A stretch of DNA of 20,320 nucleotides. It comes from JBILVQ01 sp044370375 (GTDB taxonomy: Bacteria > Bacteroidota > Bacteroidia > UBA4408). A model generated the notes under the pieces. That model was not told where the DNA came from and searched no databases. It saw only the letters and a list, made by a program, of their open reading frames with translations. A program made the translations under genes and the position numbers. The stretch is from positions 1 through 20,320 of the forward strand of contig JBILVQ010000032.1 in the NCBI GenBank assembly GCA_044370375.1. Direction: 5' to 3'. Below are positions 15,100-20,320 of the stretch, piece after piece. Numbering within the stretch: position 1 is the stretch's first letter; every line of letters starts with the position of its first letter.

Positions 15100-15603
15100 T
15101 TAACGGCTCAATAAATCAGCCAGGTCGGCTTCAACCGATTGACTAACCGATTCGGTAATGCGACCAACTTCCACTCCATTTTTAATCATGATAAAAGTTG
15201 GAACACGTGTTACCCCATATTGATTTTCTAAACCCTCTGGGGTATGTTTATCTCTGTCGGTAAAATAAAGCGTTACCCTGTTTCTGGAAATACCTGCCAA
15301 ATCAGTCACCTTGACAAAAAGCGGCAACAACTTTTGGGTATCCTCACACCATGTTCCGCCAAATACCAAAAAACTGATACCGGAGGATTTTTGCCTCAAT
15401 ACATCCAGCGCAGAAGGATTGGGAACATAATCATCATAAGGTTTTCTAAACCAATCAAAATAAGGTCTTACCATGAGGGTTCTGAAGGAGGTTCGGCCCA
15501 TCAGAATAGGTTGATCATTACTGTCTTGTGCCATGCCTTGGAAATCAGGTTGAAAAAAAAGTACCTGAAAAAAAATTAAACTTAATACAATTCGACCGCT
15601 CAT
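15100..15603 (-). CDS. Secreted thioredoxin-fold protein with a single active-site cysteine
   Basis: The product is 167 residues from ATG at 15603; the frame extends to a TTG at 15621 (adding MKKIYQ). A hydrophobic signal sequence covers about 5-25 and ends near GMAQ, so it is exported. The thioredoxin fold is recognisable from ISFLVFGGTWCEDTQKLLPLF, VTLYFTDRD, GVTRVPTFIMIKNGVEVGRI and the cis-proline Pro135 in RVPT. The active site reads W85-C86-E87-D88-T89, so the second Cys of CxxC is Thr, and Cys86 is the only cysteine in the whole protein. Classical disulfide exchange through an intramolecular disulfide is not possible. Monothiol chemistry or a binding role is more likely. WC-x-D variants occur in thioredoxin-like families of unknown function. 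It is divergent from the YwbE-family gene. Confidence 0.85.
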   Translation of the reverse strand: MSGRIVLSLIFFQVLFFQPDFQGMAQDSNDQPILMGRTSFRTLMVRPYFDWFRKPYDDYVPNPSALDVLRQKSSGISFLVFGGTWCEDTQKLLPLFVKVTDLAGISRNRVTLYFTDRDKHTPEGLENQYGVTRVPTFIMIKNGVEVGRITESVSQSVEADLADLLSR

Positions 15604-15617
15604 TTGATAAATTTTCT

Positions 15618-15627
15618 TCAAATTTGA
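15618..15627. promoter_or_regulatory. Palindrome that may act as a shared -7 box for divergent genes
   Basis: TCAAATTTGA is a perfect 10 bp palindrome in the 37 bp between the thioredoxin-like gene and the YwbE-family gene. On both strands it reads CAAATTTG (15619-15626), one base from TAnnTTTG, with predicted starts about 8-10 bases before each ATG. No good TTG lies 20 bp upstream on either strand. Confidence 0.3.
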
Positions 15628-15640
15628 GAATTATTTTTGA

Positions 15641-15877
15641 ATGGCTACAGAGGAAGACGCAAAATGGCGCAAGAACATCCGCCTGGGGATGAAAGTTGAA
15701 GTGGTATTAAAAAAAGATCAGGCTACGGGTAGAAGAACTGAAGGGATTGTTCGCTGGCTCTTAACTTCAAAACCCTTTCATACCTACGGCATAAAAGTTA
15801 TCCTCGACAATAAAAAAATCGGACGGGTACAAAAAATCCTCGAATTGCCGCCTTGGGAAACCGGAATTGAAGATTAA
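15641..15877 (+). CDS. YwbE family protein (DUF2196)
   Basis: The product is 78 residues. It matches the YwbE family in length and sequence pattern: a charged N-terminus, NIRLGMKVEVVLKKDQATG, a TEGIVRWLLTS segment, HTYGIKVIL and IGRVQKILE. The family occurs in many bacteria with no assigned biochemical role. The small basic beta-rich fold resembles an SH3-like or KOW-like barrel, so nucleic-acid or protein binding is possible; this is inference. ATG at 15641 keeps the conserved N-terminal segment, which the next Met (codon 17) would remove. The M16 peptidase gene follows 33 bases later on the same strand, so the two may be co-transcribed. Confidence 0.85.
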   Translation: MATEEDAKWRKNIRLGMKVEVVLKKDQATGRRTEGIVRWLLTSKPFHTYGIKVILDNKKIGRVQKILELPPWETGIED

Positions 15878-15896
15878 ATAAATTGCCTTACCTTGA
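15867..15896 (+). promoter_or_regulatory. Possible promoter of the M16 peptidase gene
   Basis: TTG at 15867-15869, a 19 bp spacer and TACCTTGA at 15889-15896 resemble the phylum promoter, with two mismatches in the -7 box. It overlaps the 3' end of the YwbE-family gene and lies 14 bases before ATG at 15911. Confidence 0.35.
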
Positions 15897-15910
15897 CCTC
15901 CATCCAAACA

Positions 15911-17143
15911 ATGAAAGAAGCTATTATAAATCGAGGAGAAATGGCCAATGGTATTCGCCTGGTTCATCAACAGGTGATTGCAGAAGTTGGTCATTGCGGC
16001 ATCATGATTCATGCCGGGTCAAGAGATGAAAAAAAAAACGAACATGGGCTGGCACATTTTATTGAACACTCTCTGTTTAAAGGAACACCCAAAAGAAAAT
16101 CTTATCATGTATTAACCAGAATTGATAGTGTAGGCGGTGAATTAAATGCTTATACCACCAAAGAAGAAACCTGTATTTATGCTTCTTTTCCTGCACAATA
16201 CGGAGAAAGAAGTCTGGAGCTCATTGCTGATATCACCTTTAACGCCACTTTTCCACCGGAAGAAATAAAAAAAGAAAAAGATGTAATCTGCGATGAAATA
16301 CAATCCTACAACGATTCTCCTTCAGAGCAAATTTTTGACGACTTTGAAGAACTGCTTTTTCCGAATCATGCCCTTGGAAGACCAATACTTGGAACCGAAA
16401 AATCGGTGAGAGCCTTTCATCGCGACCATATTCTTTCGTTTAAAAAAGAAACATGGATTAGCAGCGCGGTGGTGGTAAGTTATGTAGGACCTGACTCCTT
16501 TGAAAAATTCAAAAACTGGTGCGATAAACATTTAAGTGAAAATAAATTGCCGGCCAGGGGAAGAAAAAGAAAGGGGGTTATAACTTCCGGCAAATTCCAT
16601 AAAGAGGAAGTCAGAAACACCTACCAAGCACACCGCATCATTGGTGGCATTGCCCCATCTTCTATGGAAAAAGACCGGACAGCCATGATTCTGCTTAATA
16701 ACCTATTGGGTGGTCCGTACATGAACAGTCGGTTAAATTTAAAAATCAGAGAAAAATACGGGTTCACCTATAACCTAGAATCCGGATACAATACCTTCAC
16801 GGATACCGGTGTATTTACTATTTACATGGGCACCGAAAAAGCAACCCTTGAAAAAACCCATCAATTGGTTTTAAAAGAACTAAAACAATTGAGAGAGAAA
16901 AAGTTAAGCCTGTCGCAAATAAGGCAGGCACAAAAACAACTGTTGGGAAACCTGATGTTGGGCCGCGATAATAACTCAGCAGTCATGATGGGTCTGGCGA
17001 AAAGTGTTCTTTTATTCGACACCATCGACAACATGGACAGGATAAAAAAAGAAATTGAAAAAATTACACCTTCGCAACTTATGGCGATGGCCAACAGGGT
17101 TTTCAAGGAAAAAAATTTACAATCACTGACATATCTCCCCTGA
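15911..17143 (+). CDS. M16 family zinc metallopeptidase (processing-peptidase-like)
   Basis: The product is 410 residues from ATG at 15911; the frame reaches a TTG at 15893 but lacks family sequence there. The inverted zinc motif HFIEH (His49, Glu52, His53) is followed 76 residues later by Glu129 in DVICDEIQSY, the HxxEH-X75-E arrangement of active M16 peptidases. The second half has the GGPYMNSRLNLKIREKYGFTYN segment with the Arg and Tyr that hold the substrate C-terminus. At about 410 residues it is the single-unit M16B type, expected to dimerise into a closed chamber and degrade peptides or process leaders. No signal peptide is evident, so it is probably cytoplasmic. The O-methyltransferase gene begins 2 bases after its stop. 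Confidence 0.93.
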   Translation: MKEAIINRGEMANGIRLVHQQVIAEVGHCGIMIHAGSRDEKKNEHGLAHFIEHSLFKGTPKRKSYHVLTRIDSVGGELNAYTTKEETCIYASFPAQYGERSLELIADITFNATFPPEEIKKEKDVICDEIQSYNDSPSEQIFDDFEELLFPNHALGRPILGTEKSVRAFHRDHILSFKKETWISSAVVVSYVGPDSFEKFKNWCDKHLSENKLPARGRKRKGVITSGKFHKEEVRNTYQAHRIIGGIAPSSMEKDRTAMILLNNLLGGPYMNSRLNLKIREKYGFTYNLESGYNTFTDTGVFTIYMGTEKATLEKTHQLVLKELKQLREKKLSLSQIRQAQKQLLGNLMLGRDNNSAVMMGLAKSVLLFDTIDNMDRIKKEIEKITPSQLMAMANRVFKEKNLQSLTYLP

Positions 17144-17145
17144 CC

Positions 17146-17787
17146 ATGGAATTTATTGATGCAAAAATAGAGCAATACGCCATCAGGCATAGCGCAGCCG
17201 AAACCGAATTACTCGAAAAAATTAACCGCGATACTTGGGCTGAGGTATTAATGCCAAGAATGTTGTCCGGTCCGTTGCAAGGAAGAATCCTGGCCATGTT
17301 CAGTAAAATGATTCAACCAAAGGTAATTCTGGAAATTGGCACGTATACCGGCTATTCAGCTATTTGCTTGGCCGAAGGATTGCAGCCCCAAGGAAAACTT
17401 ATCACCATCGACATCAATGATGAACTTGAAAAAAGAGTTCGCGGCTATTTTGCACAATGTCCTAATCCTGAAAAATTTGATTATCGGGTGGGTGATGCTT
17501 TAGATATTATTCCACAAATTAATGAAACCATTGATTTGGTTTTTATTGATGCCGATAAGGTAAATTATTATGCCTATTATGATTTGGTTTTCGACAAGGT
17601 TGCACGCGGAGGAATCATCATTGCCGATAATGTTTTATGGAGCGGAAAAATTCTCGACCCAAGAGAAAAAATGGATGAGGATACTTTAGCCCTTTCTGAA
17701 TTTAACCGAATGGTATCCAAGGATGAACGTGTTGACCCTTTGCTCTTGCCGGTAAGAGACGGACTCATGGTGTTACGAAAAAAATAA
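17146..17787 (+). CDS. SAM-dependent O-methyltransferase (COMT/CCoAMT-like family)
   Basis: The product is 213 residues, the usual length for bacterial members of methyltransferase family 3. The SAM-binding glycine loop is VILEIGTYTGYSAICLAEGL (60-79), with an acidic residue ending the second strand (LITIDIN). Divalent-metal ligands are expected at Asp135 (FIDAD), Asp161 and Asn162 (IIADNVLWSG), the catechol O-methyltransferase arrangement. The C-terminal LPVRDGLMVLRKK is typical of the family. The natural acceptor in most bacteria is unknown; catechol- or caffeoyl-like phenols are only a family-level guess. It follows the M16 peptidase after 2 bases, so the two are almost certainly co-transcribed. 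It converges on the fructosamine-kinase gene across 5 bp without a terminator. Confidence 0.94.
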   Translation: MEFIDAKIEQYAIRHSAAETELLEKINRDTWAEVLMPRMLSGPLQGRILAMFSKMIQPKVILEIGTYTGYSAICLAEGLQPQGKLITIDINDELEKRVRGYFAQCPNPEKFDYRVGDALDIIPQINETIDLVFIDADKVNYYAYYDLVFDKVARGGIIIADNVLWSGKILDPREKMDEDTLALSEFNRMVSKDERVDPLLLPVRDGLMVLRKK

Positions 17788-17792
17788 GGCTC

Positions 17793-18680
17793 TTAAAAAT
17801 CAGCCACCACCTTTTTCACTTCAGCAATATAATTGCCACCAAATTTATAGGCGTGAAATAGCAAGGGATACAGTTGTGCAATGCCTGCTCTTTTTCGCCA
17901 ATCTTTTTCCAGCGGAAAGCTTTCCTGATAACTGCGGTAGAAGGCTTCATTAAAACCTCCAAAGAGTAGTGTCATGGCCATATCCATTTCACGATGACCG
18001 AAATAAACTGCAGGATCAATCAAAGAAGGGATTCCGGTTTTGGATCTTAAAAAATTACCTGACCATAAATCTCCATGCAGTAAGGCCGGAGGTTCTGGAG
18101 GAAAAATAGAATCGAGTTGTTTGTATAACCCTTCCACCGAACGAATGGTGAGTTTGCTAATTCTTCCTTCATCCGCATTGAGCCTTACCAAGGGTTCTAA
18201 TCTTCGTAAAATCAAAAAATCAACCCAATGGGCAGAGGGTTGGTTATCCTGAACCAAGGAAGCAAAATAGTTATCGCGGTTGTAGCCAAAAAAGGAATTA
18301 CTAACACCATGCAATTTTGCCAAAAGCAAACCAAAAGTTTCCCAGAAAGTGGAATTCTCTTCCTGCGCACTTTCAATATACTCCATGCTTAACAACTGTG
18401 TATCGCCAAAAGTATAAGCCTCGGTATGTTTGGGTATCAAAAAATCACTGTTTTCTGCAAGGGTTTTCAAACCATCATTCTCCGCCTCAAACAACCCGGG
18501 AAATTCAGGATTTCTGTTATACTTTACGACTATTTTTTGTGTTCCATTCCTAACAAGGTACACCTGATTGATGGAGCCTCCTGACAAAGGTACAACATGA
18601 TCCGGGAGCTGATTTTCAAAACCCGTTTGAAGAAAAAAAGAAAGAAATGAAGGCAGCTCTTTATTACTCGGCTGCGTCAT
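17793..18680 (-). CDS. Fructosamine/ketosamine-3-kinase family protein
   Basis: The product is 295 residues from ATG at 18680, matching the family length of about 290. These kinases phosphorylate the sugar of Amadori products on glycated lysines, which destabilises the adduct and frees the amine. The protein-kinase-like fold shows a glycine-containing loop (LSGGSINQVYLV), the ATP lysine Lys53 (IVVKYN), GYNRDNYFASLVQDNQP and WVDFLILRRLEPL. The catalytic loop is LLHGDLWSGN (Asp204, Asn208), and the metal-binding DPA is at 222-224 (LIDPAVYFGHREMDMAM). The frame extends to 18755, but those residues are antisense-free rimK sequence read in another frame and are not family-like. The ATG start overlaps the rimK 3' end by 17 bases, so translation is probably coupled and all three genes likely form one unit. 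Confidence 0.92.
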   Translation of the reverse strand: MTQPSNKELPSFLSFFLQTGFENQLPDHVVPLSGGSINQVYLVRNGTQKIVVKYNRNPEFPGLFEAENDGLKTLAENSDFLIPKHTEAYTFGDTQLLSMEYIESAQEENSTFWETFGLLLAKLHGVSNSFFGYNRDNYFASLVQDNQPSAHWVDFLILRRLEPLVRLNADEGRISKLTIRSVEGLYKQLDSIFPPEPPALLHGDLWSGNFLRSKTGIPSLIDPAVYFGHREMDMAMTLLFGGFNEAFYRSYQESFPLEKDWRKRAGIAQLYPLLFHAYKFGGNYIAEVKKVVADF

Positions 18681-19554
18681 GAAATTCGTTTCTTTCAACG
18701 TACTCAATAATTTTGCCTGCGATATCCACTTTGGTGGCACCTTCAATTCCTTCAAGTCCGGGAGATGAATTAACCTCCATCACAACCGGACCGCGGGCCG
18801 ATTGCAACATATCTACACCTGCAATGGCAAGGCCCAATTTCTTGGCTGCCTTAATGGCCGTTGATTTTTCTTCTTTAGACAATTCCATCACCATCGAAGA
18901 TCCGCCACGATGCAAATTAGAACGAAACTCACCCGGAGCTCCCTGTCGTTTCATGGCACCTACAATTTGTCCGTCAACAACAAAGGCTCTAATGTCGGCC
19001 CCATTGGCCTCCTTGATAAATTCCTGAACAAGAATATTGGCCTCAATTTTCATGAAAGCTTCAATGACTGATTTGGCCGATTTATGGGTTTCGGCCAAAA
19101 TAACACCCAGACCTTGTGTTCCTTCGAGCAATTTAACAACAACAGGAGCCCCGCCTGCCTGCATGATCAAATTCTCAACGTGGCGCGATTCTGATGCAAA
19201 GGCAGTTTTCGGCATACCAATGCCCGCACGGGCCAGCAACTGCAGACTCCGAAGTTTATCTCTTGAACGAACCAAGGCCTGTGATTCCACAGCGGTGAAA
19301 ATTTTCATCATTTCAAACTGACGGACAACAGCTGCACCATAAAATGTAGCAGAAGCGCCAATCCGTGGAATGACAGCATTCACATTGGTTACTTCCTGAC
19401 CCTGATAATAAATATGTGGTCGGCTCGATTCAATAACCAAAACGCATTTGAGATGGTCTAAGACCACCATTTCATGACCCCGCAATTTGCCCGCTTCAAC
19501 CAAACGCTTTGTTGAGTATAAATTCGGGTTCCTGGAAAGAATGACAATTTTCAT
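18664..19554 (-). CDS. rimK: RimK family ATP-grasp alpha-L-glutamate ligase
   Basis: The product is 296 residues, the same size as E. coli RimK, which adds glutamates to the C-terminus of ribosomal protein S6. The N-terminal domain (MKIVILSRNPNLYSTKRL, then VIPRIGASATFYG) is followed by the ATP-grasp core. Visible segments are RDKLRSLQLLARAGIGMP, PVVVKLLEGTQGLGVILAE, ADIRAFVVDGQIVGAMKR, EFRSNLHRGGSS and VVMEVNSSPGLEGIEGAT, which carries the metal-binding Glu and Asn. It follows the protease gene by 11 bases and overlaps the kinase gene by 17. RimK and RimB-type proteases are commonly neighbours. The acceptor could be S6 or another protein tail. The symbol is given on family similarity, since related ligases act on other acceptors. 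Confidence 0.92.
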   Translation of the reverse strand: MKIVILSRNPNLYSTKRLVEAGKLRGHEMVVLDHLKCVLVIESSRPHIYYQGQEVTNVNAVIPRIGASATFYGAAVVRQFEMMKIFTAVESQALVRSRDKLRSLQLLARAGIGMPKTAFASESRHVENLIMQAGGAPVVVKLLEGTQGLGVILAETHKSAKSVIEAFMKIEANILVQEFIKEANGADIRAFVVDGQIVGAMKRQGAPGEFRSNLHRGGSSMVMELSKEEKSTAIKAAKKLGLAIAGVDMLQSARGPVVMEVNSSPGLEGIEGATKVDIAGKIIEYVERNEFHDAAE

Positions 19555-19565
19555 AAAAACTTTTT

Positions 19566-20012
19566 CTAATTGGATAATAAATTTCTGAACTCAGCGTCAA
19601 CAATAAACCTCCCTTTTAAGAGCTTACGCCCTACCAGAACCGGGTAACGCATGGATTGCCGGTCTGTTAAGGAAACAAAGGCACGGATGGTACGAGTACC
19701 GATTTTAATCCGCGTTTTGATTACAAAACGCTCCTCCTTATCACCGAAAGAATTTCGCACTACTTTTTTGGTATAGGACATTGTACTAAAACCTTTGTGA
19801 TTATATTCCGGATGAGAAGGATCTAAAATTTTGTATTGCAACGCTAAGCGACCGCCAATTTCTGCCTCTTCAATATCATGACAATGCAATGCTGTGGTAT
19901 AAGCACCGGTATCAATCTTCGCATCAATGTCGTACAATCCCAAATCAGGGAAGCTCACCTTCTCTGATGCGCCAACAATTTTCTTAACACGAATAATTTT
20001 AACACGTGCCAT
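19566..20012 (-). CDS. RimB-like retropepsin-fold protease (annotated family: RimK-associated ATP-dependent zinc protease)
   Basis: The product is 148 residues. It matches the small protease family usually found beside rimK: a first strand IIRVKKIVGASEKVSFPDL, then DIDAKIDTGAYTTALHC with Asp34-Thr35-Gly36, SYTKKVVRNSFGDKEERFVI and the C-terminal segment RQSMRYPVLVGRKLLKGRFIVD. Databases call it an ATP-dependent zinc protease, but the DTGA motif and the final hydrophobic-hydrophobic-GR segment are those of retropepsin-like aspartic proteases, which work as dimers. No HExxH zinc motif is present. In Pseudomonas, RimB is reported to modulate RimK-dependent S6 modification. It is the first gene of the set that continues with rimK and the fructosamine kinase. 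I could not find a good promoter in the 168 bp upstream. Confidence 0.88.
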   Translation of the reverse strand: MARVKIIRVKKIVGASEKVSFPDLGLYDIDAKIDTGAYTTALHCHDIEEAEIGGRLALQYKILDPSHPEYNHKGFSTMSYTKKVVRNSFGDKEERFVIKTRIKIGTRTIRAFVSLTDRQSMRYPVLVGRKLLKGRFIVDAEFRNLLSN

Positions 20013-20180
20013 GCCAGGGGGATATTTGTGGGCTTTAAGATAGAGAATTATTCCTTTCCAAATAATTATTTATGGGTGATGTTTTTTGCACACCATTCTG
20101 TAAAAATGAGGCATTTGAAGCCTTGAGCCCTGATTAAAATTGAAGGGACTTTTAAAACAAACGATAGAGCTTTCCCTTGG

Positions 20181-20320
20181 CTATTTAAACGGGTCTGCGA
20201 ATCTGGGATCCTTGATAAAGGTAGGGTCGGTTAGCGTCTTAAGGAAAGCAACCACCTGAACCTTTTGTTCATCGGTTAAAGCAATGCCGGGAACCAAGGA
20301 GGGGTCAAGGCCCGGTGAGG
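20181..20320 (-). CDS. C-terminal end of a probable di-haem cytochrome c peroxidase, truncated by the window
   Basis: Forty-six codons are visible (including the stop TAG at 20183-20181), and the gene continues past the right edge. The peptide reads SPGLDPSLVPGIALTDEQKV, then QVVAFLKTLTDPTFIKD and PRFADPFK. The LxDPxL segment, LTDEQ and VAFLKTLTDP are typical of the C-terminus of MauG/CcpA-type di-haem cytochrome c peroxidases of Bacteroidota, which are periplasmic. The haem motifs (CxxCH) would lie outside the window, so the assignment rests on the tail only. Confidence 0.65.
   Translation of the reverse strand, partial: SPGLDPSLVPGIALTDEQKVQVVAFLKTLTDPTFIKDPRFADPFK

Noticed and set aside
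15632..15639. TATTTTTG, a perfect -7 match just upstream of the YwbE-family gene
   Set aside because: It ends one base before the ATG, so transcription would begin inside the gene; the T-rich stretch is probably coincidental.
20060..20071. AAATAATTATTT palindrome upstream of the RimB-like gene
   Set aside because: A 12 bp AT-only palindrome is expected by chance in an AT-rich intergenic region, and no promoter geometry supports an operator.
20101..20123. Possible terminator on the minus strand after the peroxidase gene
   Set aside because: The stem is only AGGC with GCCT around a 7-base loop, followed by a short T-run; too weak to call.
1..20320. Mobile element, CRISPR array, toxin-antitoxin pair or defence island
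   Set aside because: No transposase, integrase, direct-repeat array, small paired genes or nuclease/helicase cluster is visible. The genes are mostly core functions with even composition.

Overview
The window looks like a chromosomal segment from a member of the Bacteroidota. Four things support this. There is a TonB-dependent receptor with an N-terminal carboxypeptidase-D-regulatory-like domain. There is a secreted protein with a type A C-terminal sorting domain of the type IX secretion system (T9SS). Starts generally lack Shine-Dalgarno sequences and some begin with GTG or TTG. Several genes are preceded by the phylum's promoter form, TTG (-33) plus TAnnTTTG (-7), with 19-20 bp between. No genus can be named from the sequence. 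Composition looks even, and I see no insertion sequence, integrase, phage gene, CRISPR array, tRNA or rRNA.

Layout, left to right. 1-4388 (minus) holds a TonB-dependent receptor followed, with a one-base stop/start overlap, by a secreted PvdQ-like N-acyl amidohydrolase that runs off the left edge. 4561-5661 (plus) is dprA. 5662-7143 (minus) holds metF (GTG start) and then an unknown lipoprotein with its own promoter. 7251-9690 (plus) holds lepA and a SprT-like metallopeptidase that starts on TTG 4 bases after the lepA stop. 9755-10807 (minus) is a branched-chain aminotransferase. 10917-13560 (plus) holds RNase R and panD. 13648-15042 (plus) is the T9SS cargo protein, converging on a secreted single-cysteine thioredoxin-like protein (15100-15603, minus) across a strong bidirectional terminator. 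15641-17787 (plus) holds a YwbE-family protein, an M16 peptidase and an O-methyltransferase. 17793-20012 (minus) is a compact set: a RimB-like retropepsin-fold protease, a RimK-type ligase and a fructosamine kinase. 20181 to the right edge (minus) is the C-terminal end of a probable di-haem cytochrome c peroxidase.

Most genes are core housekeeping: DNA uptake and recombination, one-carbon metabolism, translation, RNA decay, branched-chain amino acid metabolism and pantothenate synthesis. Two units are more distinctive. The receptor-acylase pair may import, or process at the cell surface, an N-acylated compound. The protease/ligase/kinase set suggests protein-tail glutamylation linked to repair of glycated amines. 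Both functional links are inferences from gene order. No stretch over 300 bases lacks a gene; the longest gaps are 4389-4560 and 20013-20180.

I did not find an obviously new defence or mobile system. The points most worth following are the two operons, the very short predicted leaders of lepA and panD, and the nested inverted repeats between rnr and panD.
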